Part shown: in pieces, positions 48,395 through 60,349 of the stretch | How the letters are laid out: the number at the start of each line of letters is the position of its first letter | How positions within the stretch are numbered: position 1 is the stretch's first letter | Origin: Emiliania huxleyi CCMP1516 | Lineage: Eukaryota; Haptophyta; Isochrysidales; Noelaerhabdaceae | Direction of reading: 5' to 3' | DNA length: 64,000 nt | NCBI RefSeq assembly: GCF_000372725.1 | Contig: NW_005200011.1 | Coordinates: 11,852-75,851, forward strand | Made by a program: the position numbers and the translations under genes | The notes under the pieces: model-generated | Database searches by the model: none | What the model was told of the DNA's origin: nothing | The model's input: the letters and a program-made list of their open reading frames with translations, nothing else

Positions 48395-48932
48395 AGGCCA
48401 AGGGTCCGCGTCCGGAAAAAGGATGCTTTTCGCTGCGCATGCTCGAGCCCCCGGGCGAGGGCTTGTGCTGTGAATAGCAGGCGTGGTCTCTACTCGCCAG
48501 GACAACACGGCCAGCAGGCGCGAAGAAAAGAAAAACTGGGAATTGTACCGAAGGGCCTGCCCGTTGTTACGGCGCGGCACCGATTTATTTATTTCTCGCC
48601 CACGCGGCCCAGCAGGCGCCTTCCAGGCGCCGCTGGCATCCCCCGCACTTTGAGGCGCCTCTCCGCTTACCTGCCCCTCACGTGAGCTTCCAGTGGTTGC
48701 GTTTACTAATGGAAACCTCCTGAATGAAACTTCAATCAACAACTCCCACGAGCGGAGCTTCGCGAACTAAATGAGGTGCGGCGAGGGAGGCGCACCAGCT
48801 TGCGGGCGTGCCAGGCGTTGAACATCACTGCCAGCAATGCCCATTTAAGGAGGCACTTGGTCTTCCAGCTAGTGGTTCTGTCGGGGAGCGCCAACGTAGC
48901 AAGCAAGTCCACCGCCTTCGAGGTGAGGCCTC

Positions 48933-49360
48933 TCATCGTTCGCTTTTTGATGTGAACACCATTGGGTCGAGCGCCGAGGCCTTGTCGACGCGGTCGATGA
49001 AGCCTGCCTGGGAGGGGAGCGGGGCAGATCAATTAGTGAGGGACGCGCGGGGTAAGGGGGGGGCGGGTGTGTGTGTGTGTGGAGAGAGGAGTTGCGACGG
49101 GGGCGAGGCGAGGGGGCGAGGGGCGAAGAGAGCGCGCGCACACACACCAGCATATCTTGCTGCGCCCTTTGCCGGACGGCGCGGCGGTGCAGCTCGGGAA
49201 CCACGAAATCGATCTCGAGCTTGCGCGACTCCTTGATCGACAGGTCGCGAGTGGCGACTAGGCGATCCTGCAGCAAGCAGCAAAAGCGGACGCGAGCGGT
49301 GCCGACGGCGCACATAATCATGAACGCGCACGAGGCGCACGAGATCACGCCCTCGCGGGT
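48933..49360 (-). CDS. Unrecognised small protein, probably two or more exons
   Basis: Minus-strand coding ends with exon 49007-48933 (AGFIDRVDKASALDPMVFTS then KSER and stop). It is joined in phase 0, through a GT-AG intron (49147-49008), to an exon ending at 49148 that reads GVISCASCAFMIMCAVGTAR, VRFCCLLQDRLVATRDLSIK and ESRKLEIDFVVPELHRRAVR. The upstream start exon was not found. The piece seen is about 90 residues, Cys-rich at the front and charged later, with no signal I can assign to a family. The codon pattern and clean splice suggest a real gene. Confidence 0.5.
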
Positions 49361-49399
49361 GACGGTCGCCTGCTCTGCAGCGAGCGAGCGCTCAACTTA

Positions 49400-50299
49400 G
49401 CCCCCGCACACGGAGCCGGGCTCAGACTTAGACGCTGTATGGTCGGGGGCCATGAACTTAGACGACATAAGGCCAACTCCGGGTAAAAAAACCGGTATAC
49501 CTGAACAGCCTTCACAGGTTTACCCGAAAAATACCTGGAGCGTCCCGACCAACGTATGCCGCGCACGACGCCATATCGCCTTCTCCCAGGGCCAGTGCGC
49601 TACTTGCGGCGCGCAACGCCTGCTCAAGTACGCGCAACGTACCATGTGCTGCCGCTATGCGTGCCTTAGGCGGCTGCGCGCTGCGGCGAAGCGGCGGGCG
49701 CGGCATGCCGATGGCAGTGCGGACGATGCGGTTGCGATGTGTTCTGCTTCAAGATCGTGGCGGTGCTTGGCATGCACTTCTGCGATCCCAATCAGCTCAT
49801 CGCAACGAAGCAGCGCAACAAGCTGCTGCTGCCAACAAGGCCCTATGCTACCTCACGCACGGATCGTTCAAAGAGGACCAGCATACACAGGCTTCTCTGA
49901 CACGCGTTTGTTTTGAGCTTGAGGCTATTTGTGATAACTGTTTGGCTAGAAGTCGCCGAAGATTGCGCTCAAGTAGCAGCAACGAGAATCGGAAGAGGAG
50001 GAGGCTGAGGCGGCGATTGCTGAGCATGAGAAGGATCGATCGCCCGCCGCAGGCGAAGAAAAGTTTTGGGGGCTGCGCCGTATCGTTGTACGTTGATCAG
50101 AACTTAGACACTTCTACTACCCAACCAGTGCGAGATTCGCAGAGGCCAGAGCGCCTCGCCGCACACAGGCACACGCTGCGCACAGCGCAGCGAGGGTATC
50201 TCGTGTGCAGCACCACACTAACTGTGCGCGCGCCGGGAGGTGTTTTTTCTGCCGGAACACATCTGGTCTGTATTTGTAACTCGACGGCGACGCACATCA
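49400..50299. other. Unassigned stretch with a possible gene fragment
   Basis: Plus-strand readings such as CATCGAQRLLKYAQRTMCCR, YACLRRLRAAAKRR and FKIVAVLGMHFCDPNQLIAT (different frames, about 49590-49840) look protein-like but match nothing I know. CCGGTATACCTG-type sequence (49490-49530) resembles part of MITE U. Confidence 0.35.
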
Positions 50300-50307
50300 C
50301 TCATCAG

Positions 50308-51737
50308 CTTAGGGGGACCCCTGGGTTCTGAGGGCCGGGGTTTTTTAAGACCTTTTAAGAAACGAGGAGGTTTGGGGCTTAACTTGCCATTTAAGAGATT
50401 GCAGGCGCGGGGGGTCCCTCTTTTAAGACCGTTTAAGAAAATCGGCCTCGCCGGCATGCGTCGATGGGTTCCGCGCCGTTTATCCAATTGTCCAATACTG
50501 CCGCCGTTATTGGGCACAAACCCGCCTCTGAAGACACATCTGTGTAAGTCTGGTGCACTGGCAGGAGCCATACTTGCATAGGGGACGCGTGCTAGCTGAC
50601 TGTAGCCAGCTTCCCGGCCTACGGCGTCTACCGCTCTGGGCCGGCGCGGGGGCCCCAGAGGGTGTCCATGCGGGGGGGAGATGGGGTCCCATGGCCCGCC
50701 GCAGGCGCCGATTTTTTCGGATTGTTTTTCTTTTTTGGCGTTTTTTTACTTGTTTTCATGGGAATTCGGCGTACTTGCGGCCATGCTATCACGCCTTGCG
50801 ACAGCCTGTCGGCGCAGCTGACCGTGCCATGATGCACAATTGATCACCTGCATAGCTCGCGGCCTTAGTATCAAGCATTCAGTGACGACCTGATCGTACG
50901 GCCAGTAGGAAGGTGTCCTTCCATCGTGTGCACGCTTCTGGCGCAATGCGCGTCACCTCGGATTGGCTGCTGGCACTCTCGAGGCTATGCCTACACAGCC
51001 TCGCGCGCATGGGCAGTCAAGAGGGACCACGCACCTTCTCAGGACAGCGCCGGTGCCTCTCTCTTGGACCGGCAAACTTGGTGGTATCGTGTCACCAATA
51101 TGGGACCAGTGCGGCATCGCGCCATCGACAGCTCTGAACTGCGCCTCACCACTGACCGGGAAGGCCGCCAAGTGGGCCAGCACAGGTCGCACATTGTGGC
51201 AGCAGTCAGCAGTGCATGGCTGATAGCTAGAGCAGCAGCGTCAGGGTCGCAGGGTCGGATCGTGTCAAGCCTCTCGCCCGGCCGGCCGCGTGCAGACGTC
51301 GGCCTGTCTGCTGTCTGGAGTGATCTGTCGGCGGTCAGTACGACCGATCAGGTCGGAGTTTTCTGATGGTTGGAGGGTCTGTCTGTATGTACTCCTCGAG
51401 ATCTTTCCAAATCTGCCCTCTACTTAACCGTACTTAATCGGGAAGTCGGTGCTCATAGAGACTCATAGAGCCGGAGCCCCGTTTCCGCACTGCGGCGCGG
51501 CGCACGGTGCCTCCGGGGGGCCCCGCGCCGGCCCAGAGGTCTACCGGGAGCCTGCAGCCTCCCGGACCACATCGACCTCGCCGGAGCCGCTCTCCCGCAC
51601 CGTTTAAGCGTTTAAGACCGTTTAAGGAATCGGCGGCCCAGGCAGCCTTAAAATGGGCCATGCCCATGGCCCGTTTTAAGCCGTTTAAGCCGCAGGCGCC
51701 CCAGGGCCCACCCTTTTAAGCCTAGGGGTCCCCTAAG
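50308..51737. mobile_element. hAT-like non-autonomous DNA transposon, long copy
   Basis: A 1,430-bp element with the same ends as 614-1107 (CTTAGGGGGACCCCTGGG left, CCTAGGGGTCCCCTAAG right) and the 8-bp duplication CTCATCAG at 50300-50307 and 51738-51745. The outer 330 and 260 bases match the short copy; about 840 bases inside are extra. No transposase motif was recognised inside. Confidence 0.88.
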
Positions 51738-51828
51738 CTCATCAGCACACGACACACGAGAGACCTGTGCTCAATAATATCTAATTTAATAAACTCCACC
51801 GAGGATGACCCCACGTTTTGTACCGCTC

Positions 51829-53285
51829 TTATCCGGCGCTCTCGTCGCCGCCTCGCTCATCATCGGTCGGCGGCGGGCGCAAGCCGCTCGGCCGCGCGCC
51901 GAGGAAGGGGAGCGGCTGCAGGTTGCACTCAGCCGCGTGTTGCGCGAGCACCTGGGCGTGGGCGCGGTGAGTCAGTCCACGTGTGCTGCCGATCCACCCA
52001 CGCGTGTGCTGCCGATCAATCAGCGCGTGTGCTGCCGATCAGCGTGGCGTGGTGTGTCGGTGGTTGGTGGCGGCGGGGCGGGAGCTGGCGGCGCCTCTCG
52101 CGTCGGCGGCGGCACAAAGGCGCGCGCGGCGCGCATCCGCGCGGCGAGCGCCACGTCCGCCGTCTCGATCGGTCCGTCCAGCTCTGGCGCACCAGACTCG
52201 AGCGGCCGCTTGCGCGCGCCCGCGGCGTCGGCGCTCTGCGCTGTGGGGAGGCCCGAGGCGTGGAGGCGGCGCGCGCGAGCGTAGTGCGACGCGTCGTGGA
52301 GCAGCTCGGCGCCTAACAGCGGGTCACCGGCCGGCTCGCACCTCGTCCCACGGGTGGGGGGGGGGGAGGGGGGGAGAAGGGGGAGGGGGAGGAGGAGGGG
52401 GTGGGGGGGGGGGGGGAGTCGCTCGCCGTACGCATGCGCAACCTCGTACAGCTGCAGCGCGACGGCGGGTGAGTAGGAGCGGACGCCCATCGCGCGGAGG
52501 AGGAGCATGATGCGCAGCGCGGCGCGGGGCACCCCCTCGGGGGGCGGGCCGCCCCCGTCGCACGCGGTGGCGGGAGGGAGCGGCCGCGCGACGGTGCCTG
52601 CGCGGCGCGGGCCGCGGGCGATGAGCTCGGCAGACCTCCCGCGCCACCCCCCTCCCCCTGGCCCCCCCCTCCCCCTGCCTCGATCGCTCGACCTCGCCCC
52701 TCGCCCTCCCCGGGCGCTGCTCGCCTGCGCGGTTCAGCTGCAGCAGCTTCCATTGCACGGCCCTCTCCAGCTCGATGATGAGCCGCTCGACCGCCTCGCC
52801 GGAGTGTGCCGCGCCCACGCGCCCCTTCCACCCCTCGCGCGCCTCTTGCCACGTCGGCTCCAGCGTCTCCGACTTGATGGCAGCCTGCGTGGCGCGGGCG
52901 CATGAGGGTGCGGGCGTGGGCGGATGGTTGCTGGCGGGCGCAGCGCGGGGCGGGGAGGTGGGGTGCGCGAGGCTTGCAGCGCGGCAAGGCAGTGGCGGGA
53001 GATGAGGCCCGGGAGCTTATCGGCCGGCGTGAAGAGTTGCAGCCCCGTTCGAGCGGGCGGATCTCCGGCGCACTGGATGTGTGAACAGGTGGGTCGCAGC
53101 GCACACAACACGCGCACCTCGAGCGAAAGGAGCTGGGCGCCGAGTGCCTCACTGGTGACAATGGCAAGGACCTGGCTGACCCACTGCTCGCGGCGCGGGC
53201 CCCACGACTTTTTGACGCTCGTCCACGGAAGGCGCACCTCGAGTTCGGTGAGGCGCGCCTTGGCCGCCTCGATCGGCGGTGTCAT
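51829..53285 (-). CDS. TAF9: TAF9 histone-fold protein with N-terminal BAZ-like motifs
   Basis: TAF9 is a TFIID/SAGA subunit with a histone fold that pairs with TAF6. The TAF9 exons 52635-52427, 52312-52095 and 51951-51829 are linked by GC-AG introns in matching phase. They give PEGVPRAALRIMLLLRAMGV, RSYSPAVALQLYEVAHAYG, ELLHDASHYARARRLHAS, ETADVALAARMRAARAFVPP, PTREVLAQHAAECNLQPLPF and a short tail. Further 5' on the same strand, MTPPIEAAKARLTELEVRLP (start 53285), KKSWGPRREQWVSQVL, and AAIKSETLEPTWQEAREGWK to VERLIIELERAVQWKLLQL form two WxxxR..W...V..A.S...L..LE motifs, as in BAZ2/MBD9-type chromatin proteins. No separate promoter space is evident, so one fused gene is proposed; two adjacent genes is the alternative. 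TAF9 is firm, the fusion is tentative. Confidence 0.75.
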
Positions 53286-54579
53286 GGGTCCAAGCGGCGC
53301 AGAGCGAGGCGTCGCCGCGCAATTCTTTTTATCTGTTTTTTGCATTGACCGTGGTGGCCGAAGAGCCAGGTAAGAGCCACAGCATGGAGATCTCTCAGCA
53401 CGGTGGCGCCTCCTAATAAACCTAAAAAAATGAATTTATTTCTATGTCTTCAAGAAAGCAGAGTAGTCCTCCTACCTAAGGGAACGTAAGTAAGAGAGAG
53501 AGATTTTTAGCAATACCAAACAACTCTAACACTCACACGTCATTTGGGGCCTGGAGCCCTGTTCACGCGCGCGCGAGACGTTTGTTTGTTAAGTAAGAGG
53601 TAAGTAAGAAAGAGCCACATACAACGAGAAACAAACAAACAAGGATCATCGACGCGGGCTCTCTCTCTCTCTTCAATGAATCGATGGCGCATGCGACGAA
53701 TCGATGGGCGTCGGCATCGGGAATCATTTGACAGACTGTCTGACTGTGTTGTTTGTGTACTCACAAACGGGCGAGACGGAGTGCGTACCCGTGAGAGGCT
53801 GCAAGCAACGCGCGGGTTCCCGGTGGTCAGTCAACGGGCATTCGACCGTCCCCTCAGCGCACAGCGCTCAGCGGCTCTCTCGCGCGTCTGCCGTCTCTCC
53901 GCCCGGCCGGCGCTCCGCTCTAGACACACAGACTCTGTCGCTTCTTGATCTTGTCGGATGTCGCTTCACAGACCGGTCCCGCGCGCCGGTCGCGCTCTCC
54001 AATGTCTAAAACACGCCCGGTCAGTGACCCCGCTCGCGGTGCCTCGATCTCTTCCGATAAAGCAGAGCCGTGCGGGCGACTCTTTATGGGAGTGCTAGCT
54101 ACTAGTCCCCCTACCCCCTCTCCCCCGCCATCGGGAGGACGACCCCACGGCTAGTCGCCGACCGCACACCCCACATAAAGAACACCCCTGCACAAAGATC
54201 GCAAGGGCGGTCCCCATATCTCCTAGTAGAGGTCCGTCCGTTTTATTTATTTGTTATCTTATCTGGGCTAGATATGCGCGCCACCGTGCCGGGTCCCGCT
54301 GTGCGCTGAGCCGGTGAGCCTGAGCCTCTGACGACGCCTTGAGCCCTCCGTTACGTATAATACCGCGCAGCGCGCTATACCTCACATGACACCCACATGC
54401 ACTCGACATGGCCGGTCAGGCTGGCAGGGAAGAGGGCCATGCAAGAATGCACCCCCATATAACACGCACGTCGCTTGCGGAAACACACCCCAAGGCCCAA
54501 GGCACAGCCCTTCGGACCGCGCGACCGCAGGGCTCTCTCGCTCCAGCGCGTCACAGCTCTAACTGATACTCCTTTGCCT
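53286..54579. other. Gene-free stretch with repeats R and V
   Basis: Repeat R (reverse) lies at 53493-53580 and repeat V at 54098-54255. The remainder (53600-54090, 54260-54570) shows no recognised gene. Confidence 0.6.
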
Positions 54580-55024
54580 ATCGCTGGGTCATTCGGATCC
54601 CTCCCGCCGGGAAGCCCGCAATTTCATCCTTCGCCGGCAGCGCCGCCGGCGCTGATCGCTCCTCGGCCGCTGCCGGTTGCGCAGCGAGCGCTGCCGCCGC
54701 CACCGCAGTCGCCAATCCTCCGCGGGGGGCGGCGCCGCCCTCCTCACAGCAATAGACGTAGCACTCCGACCCGTCGGCCGTCGCGAACCCCTTCGCGCCG
54801 GCGGAGCCGGCAACAGGGCAGGCCCAATCCGCAGTCCAGCTGCTGCAGTCGCAGCGCGCTGGCAATTCCGCGATGGGAAGGGAGCGAGACGCGAACTCCC
54901 CGGGGCTGGCTTGATCTCCGCCTCCGCTGAAGACATCGAGCCAACCGTGGGTGTCCGTGGAGCGGGAGATGAAGCTGGCGCCAAACCAAGGCGGTGGTTC
55001 GGGCGGCGCGGGCGGCGCGGGCGG

Positions 55025-55055
<31 letters not shown>

Positions 55056-57398
55056 GGCGGCGGCGGCGCGGGCGGCGCGGGCGGCGGCGGGGACGGGATC
55101 TGGACGTGCGAGAAGCGGCCCTGGCCGAGGGGGACATGGATGCCGACCGACGCGAGCCGCGCCTGGTCGACGAGCGCCTGCTCGTAGCGCGCGCGCGCAG
55201 AGTTCTTTGCCGGGTTGTAGGCGGCCTACAGGCGCAGCTGCGGCGGTGAGGAAGCGGCGTGCTGATGGCTGCGCGCCGAGGCTGCGCGGCGCCTGCTGCA
55301 GCCAGCGCAGCATCTTCAGCGCCTCGGCGTTGGCCTGCATCGCCTCGTTGACCGCTCGCTTGAGGCCGGCGAAGTGCACCTTGGACGCCTTCTTGCCGGC
55401 GAACTCGAAGCGCGTCGCGAGCCCGCCGATGACGTCCAGCTTGTGGCCCTCGTCGCCGACCGACTTGTGGCCGTCGCAGAGCAGCGACGACACCTCGGCC
55501 GCGAAGTGGGGCATGAAGTCGGTGACGGTCGCCGCGGAGAACTGGTCGGAGAAGGAGCTGCCTGCCGAGGCGCCGACGAGGTGGTGGAGCAGAGGCGTGT
55601 GGGCCGAGGTGGCACTGGCGGCGGAGGAGCAGTCGCGCGCCGGAGAGCTCGATCGAGTCGAAGATGAACTTGCCCTTGCAGCCCTTGATGGGCGCCTCGC
55701 CCGCCTTGTGCAAGTCGATGTCGAGCACGAGCAGGCCCTGCAGCGACTGGACGGCCGTCCCGCCACCGAGCGGCAGCTGCTCGCAAAAGAAGAAGGGGCA
55801 GGTGGCCTGCGAGAGCATCCAGTCGTACCGGAACCGCATCCGGATGTCGGACACGATCACCTGCAGCCCGTCTGGCGCGCGGTTGGTCAGCAGCTGCGTC
55901 GGGGCGAGCTGCTGCCGCCACCACTCGAGGTAGTCGTAGCAGGTGCCCAGCTTGAAGACGAACGGCTCAAAGTCGATCAGGCTCACGTTCCAGGCGGAGA
56001 AGGTCTGCGGAGCGGCGCGGGATCGGCTCGAGCTAAGCCGCACCTCGGCCACACCTCGGCCACACCTCGGCCACACCTCGGTCACACCTCGGCCACACCT
56101 CGACCCGATCTCGGCTAGGCGTCAGCCTGCGAGGTTGCCAGCGTGAGCTTCAGCTCGGTCGACTGCAGGCCGGCGCCGGTGGGCAGCGCGTCCTCGCCCG
56201 ACGTGCCTCCGTCGGGGTCGGCGATGCGCGCCGCCATGTTCGCGACCAGATCGGAGACCTGCTTGGCGACGAAACTGTCCACGAAGTCCTGCGCGGCGGG
56301 GAGGGGCGCTGTATCGAGGGGCGCTGCTCCGAGGGCGATGCTCCGCTGTATCGAGGGCGATGCTCCGAGGGGCACCCGTGCCGGCGGGTGCGCGCCGGTG
56401 GGGAGTGTGCGTGTGGCGCGCTGGCTCATGTCGCGTGCGCTTCCCGGAGGGCGTTGAGCCGCGCAGTCGCTCAGCGATCGGCCGCGCTCTCTGTCCCGCG
56501 GCAGGCCACCCTGCCGGCCACCCTGCCTAACCCCACCTTGCCTAACCCTAACCCCACCCTGCCGCGGTGCCGCAGCCGCGCCACGCTCCTCGGAGAGCGG
56601 ATGCGCCTTGTGGCGTGCGTGTGAGTGTCTGCGGCGCCTGAGTGCAGTCCCCGCTGAGCGCGACGTTGGTGTCGGACGGCTGCGCCTCGTCGAAAGCGAC
56701 GGGCGCCGCCGCCTCCCCCTTGCCCAGCACGTCCCAGCAGTTGCCTACCTCCGGTCAGCGCGGGCGTGAAGAGGCGCCCTCACGCCTCTCGGCCCGCCCC
56801 GGTCACGGACGGTGCCGAACATGTCCATCGAGGAGCACGCGGTCGTCGACTCGGCCTACGCCTCGGGGCCTCGCGTCAGCCGCGGCCGAACCAGGGAGAG
56901 GCGTAGAAGGCAAGGGGCGGCGGCGAGTCGTGGCGGCCTTTTTGAGGCCGTGGGACAGCAGCGGGTCATGCAGCGAAAAGGCATAGTGGAGCGGCTCTGT
57001 ACTCGCGTAGTCGATGTGCGCCATCGCCTCGTCCGTCATCGCCTTGCCAGGGTTCCAGCCGTCCATCGAATGCTCCTGCGACGTACCCTGGAGCAGATCC
57101 TCGTCCACCGCCTTGCCGGGATACCAGCCAGGCCGCGAGAGGTGCTTGCCTGGGAACCTGCCGCCCGGCGCCGATGCGGCAGCGTGAGGGCGATAGCGGC
57201 AGCAAAGTGCGGCTCACCAAGCTATCATCGCATCACTAATATCTCGACAGCGCACCAGCCATCTGCGCCTCTCGCGGCGTGCTGCGCGCTCGGCGATTTG
57301 GCGAGGAGTCCAAGCGCAGCGAGGACGAATAGAAGAGCCGTCGCCGCGAGAATCGCAGGGCCGCGCGTGTGTCTGCTCCTACGTTCCTCGGTCAACAT
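54580..57398 (-). CDS. Putative secreted/membrane lipid-binding (TULIP/BPI-like) protein
   Basis: A minus-strand multi-exon gene. The likely start MLTEERRSRHTRGP (57398) leads into a hydrophobic anchor (AILAATALLFVLAALGLLA). Later exons carry GWYPGKAVDEDLLQG and GWNPGKAMTDEAMAH (a repeated GWxPGKA motif) and VWDVLGKGEAAAPVAFDEAQ. Then come FVDSFVAKQVSDLVANMAAR and LQVIVSDIRMRFRYDWMLSQ, followed by GTAVQSLQGLLVLDIDLHKA, which together resemble the BPI/LBP/CETP fold. After that come TDFMPHFAAEVSSLLCDGHK and FAGLKRAVNEAMQANAEALK. The last part has a poly-Pro stretch (about 17 Pro, near 55021-55095), then Cys-rich CDCSSWTADWACPV and CYVYCC. The TULIP assignment rests on pattern only. GGTGTGGCCGA tandem repeats (56037-56105) lie in an intron. 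Exact introns were not solved. Confidence 0.5.
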
Positions 57399-58050
57399 GT
57401 ACACACACACACTTGAGAGTAGGATCCTAGTGCCTCGACGAAACGCCGCGCGCCACAAAAGAAACGCGAGCGTACTAGCCGGATAGAGGGTCTGTTGACT
57501 GCCGAACCTGTCGGACCTTAAGACAGCATTGTAGATCCCTGGGCGAGGGTGGTGGCGTCCCCGTCGGGTCAGGACTGAAGGCGAAAGAGAGGGGAGACCA
57601 ACCCGATCTCTCCGGCGTCCCGGGAGCGTGAGACACCTCCCCCCGTGCCAACAGCCCCATAGGCAGGTAGGTAGTGGTGGTCAGTAGGCCATGCTCTGGC
57701 GGGCTCGCGAGCGGCGCTGCACTGCGCGTGCCGAAGTCCCCCCGTGGGACTGGTTCACTGCGCGGCCTGTTCGGACAGGTATAGCAGTCTCGCCAGACGA
57801 GGCCCGTGAAGAGGCCACCCTCGCTTGAAGCGCCTCTCCGGGCCTCGTTTTCGCTCTCATGCGCGACGCTGGCCAGGCCATGTGTGGGTGCGCGCTGCCG
57901 CCCAATCGACGCGCTCCCCCGCCCAACACCCCTACCCGCCGGGCAGCGCGCCATCCAGATGGCCGCCCCGACCCTCACTTCCGGCTGCGCGCCCACGCAT
58001 CGCCAGCAGGGCCGCCGAGCGCATTCGAGCCTACAATAGACACCGCACAG
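57399..58050. other. Intergenic, nothing recognised
   Basis: No domain, RNA gene or known repeat was identified. Short AGGTAGGTAGT and C-rich tracts only. Confidence 0.45.
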
Positions 58051-58205
58051 TACAGTGGGTTGCGGGCATTGAAAATTTTAAGCAGATTAAGAAACCACGG
58101 CGGCGATTTCCGCGAAAATCTAAGAAACCACGGCGCGCCGCAGGCGCGGCCCCGACTAGGGCCCCGAGAAAAGGCCAGAGACGAGTGTGAACGGGAGCCC
58201 AAGGT
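58051..58205 (-). mobile_element. Mariner-like MITE, partial copy
   Basis: Begins TACAGTGGGTTGCGGGCATT and continues with CCACGGCGCGCCGCAGGCGC and GAACGGGAGCC, the reverse of about 10925-11068. The other end is missing. Confidence 0.75.
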
Positions 58206-58264
58206 TTTTGCTCGCCTTCCCTGGGACCCCGTGTTGCATGTCTGACCGTCACTGTGCGTTTATG

Positions 58265-59010
58265 TGAATAGGAGGTATTTTCTTCTCAATAACAAGGCTG
58301 TGAACAACATGCGTGTCGCGCACTCATTCAAAGCTGCTCGCTCGAACCGCGGCCGACTCTGCCATCGCGGCTGCAGCTGTTGAGCTCTCCAGAAGACTGG
58401 TGCCTGATATGCTGCCTCCCTGCGGATGCTGCCGGCGAGCCTGGCGGTCCGCTGTACTACAAGGAAGTGCTGACTCGATCCCCCCCCGCAATCTTCTACC
58501 CCCACGACTCGGAACGCGAATGTGACAGGACCATCGGGTCCTTCGGCCACCCAACGCGAGATCACCCGAGAGCAGCTGGGTCTGCCTCTGGCCTCGCCTC
58601 CCTCTCCTTCAGGCATTCGTGGCATCCTATGGGTCGTCCAGAGTATCGCGAGTCAGCCAGCCCCACTTTGAGGGCGCCATGAAGTACAGCGATCGCCATC
58701 TCGCTGGCCTCTGTCTCCGCAAGGCCCCCCGACCGCGTCGAACTCAACGGCGCGGGCTCTCTCGGCTACGGGACCGGCGCACCGGCCCCAGCTTCGGCTG
58801 AGGGCTGACAAAAGCTGCCGAGCCCAAATCACTGTGTGAGAGTCGTGATTTATTGTTGGTTTTCAAATCTCTCTCTCATTCATGACCGGTCTCAATGTCC
58901 CACCCCCCTGCGCGAGGGCCTTCTAGGCCCGCGGGTAGGTAGTCTCACCCCATCCCCAGGGCCTCCAGGGCTCGCACCTCAACCTCTCACAGACCAGCGC
59001 ACAGCGTCAT
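58265..59010 (+). repeat. Fragments of the CTGTGAA repeat and copy-1/2 downstream repeat, split by an insertion
   Basis: 58271-58330 holds AATAACAAGGCTGTGAA and CATGCGTGTCGCGCACTCATTCA (the end of the unknown family's copies). The continuation TCATTCATGACCGGTCTCAA resumes at 58876. The 545 bases between end in sequence that recurs, reversed, at 23232-23390, and are flanked by TCATTCA on both sides, so they look like an insertion with a 7-bp duplication. Confidence 0.6.
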
Positions 59011-59011
59011 C

Positions 59012-59300
59012 TACATTCTTGGAGCACTTGGAGTGCGGTCATCAACCTCACATCCAGGGCCGGGGAGCTAAGAAGCGCACCCAGCGGGCCGGATTATCGG
59101 CATCGGGCTACGGGCTAGAGAGCCCTGCCTGACCCCTAGCGCCTAGGGGGGAGGGTGCGCGTTCGCAGGCAGGGAAAGAAAGGAGCACTTGGAGTGCAGT
59201 CGGTAGCCGCACCCCGCACGCCCAGGACCGGGGAGCTAAGAAGCGCCCCAGTTAGCCAGACGATTGGGATCGGGTTGCGGGCAAGAGAGCACTAGCGCTT
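59012..59300 (+). repeat. Dispersed repeat T, copies 2 and 3 in tandem
   Basis: Two head-to-tail copies (59012-59170 and 59184-59300) of the ACTTGGAGTGC...GGGGAGCTAAGAAGCGC repeat, differing at several positions. Confidence 0.75.
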
Positions 59301-59327
59301 CTAGTTAGCAAGTTGGCACAGGTGTAT

Positions 59328-60181
59328 TTTCTTCTCAATAACAAGGCTGTGAAAAGCACAGGAGGGCGCTTGGGTCTAAATTTAGTGCGGTGTGACGTGT
59401 TTATCTACTGCATCTTTAGCGCAAATTTAGCGCAAATTTAGCGCAAATTTAGCGCAAATTTAGCGCAAATTTAGCGCGAGTTCACTGCGACTTTACATCC
59501 AGATTTAGCGAGGTTTCAGTCGTCTTTAGTCCAGCCCCGCAGTAGGATCCAGCCGCAGACCCTCGCTAAGACCGACCCTCACGCTCACCTCTACTCAGTA
59601 CTCTATTACAGCTGGTGGTCACGGGCACAGCATGGGTTGTGCGGTCGGAGGTGGTGCTTGCGGTGGCGCATTCAACTGTGCTGGTCCTCTTCTCGGGAAT
59701 CGGTTATGTGCCTGTGCTCAGTCGGGAGATCTTGCTCTGGAGGGCAGCCCTCACTGGGAGCCTGCCTTTGGGTCATGAGGGCAGGGGCCAGGCATCTCCT
59801 GTGGTGCATTCTTGGCAGCCAAGGAGCAAAGCACGCGGCCCTGGCTAGCTGTGGTGTGGCTGGGAAGCCGTGCTAAAGTTGCGTGCCCGCACTAAAGATG
59901 CGGGACCCACACTAAATGTACTGCAGCTGCCCGCACCTAAAGTGAACTAAATGTGGCGCTAAATTGGAGATAAAACACACTTCATGCACATGCACATGTA
60001 CATGCACATGTGCATGCACATGACATGAAATATGTGCTAAATATGTGCTAAACATGTGCTAAATATGTGCTAAATTTGCGCTAAATTTGCGTTAAAGTCG
60101 CACTATATACGCACTCGAACACTAAATAGCGCACTAAACTATCACTAAAGTTAATTCACAGCCTTGTTATTGAGAAGAAAA
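59328..60181 (-). mobile_element. TTTAGCGC-array element, copy B
   Basis: Inverted ends TTTTCTTCTCAATAACAAGG...CTGTGAA (59328-59354 and 60155-60181) enclose arrays of TTTAGCGCAAA and GCTAAATATGT units and a unique core. It is the reverse of the 12.3-13.4 kb element. A palindromic CATGCACATGTACATGCACA tract sits at 59985-60027. The right end runs into the first bases upstream of the SLC25 gene. Confidence 0.75.
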
Positions 60182-60349
60182 TACCTCCTATGGCGCTGTG
60201 CGCTGGCCTGTGAGAGGTTGAGGTGCGAGCCCTGGAGGCCCTGGGGATGGGGGGGGACTACCTTCACAGGCACTAGATTTAGACACAAAGCAGTTGGAGC
60301 ACTTGGAGTGCAGTCAGTAAGCGCCCTCCAGAGACTCAAAATCCTGTTC

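Larger units (their letters stand above)
47880..48503. mobile_element. hAT-like MITE (second copy) split by MITE U
   Basis: The left piece (CCTCACTTTTTCACACCGG, about 47885) and right piece (GGAAAAAGGATGCTTTTCGC...TGTGAATAGCAGGCGTGGTC...CTCGCCAGGA, 48413-48503) match the element at 22211-22346. The middle is the inserted MITE U copy. Confidence 0.6.
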
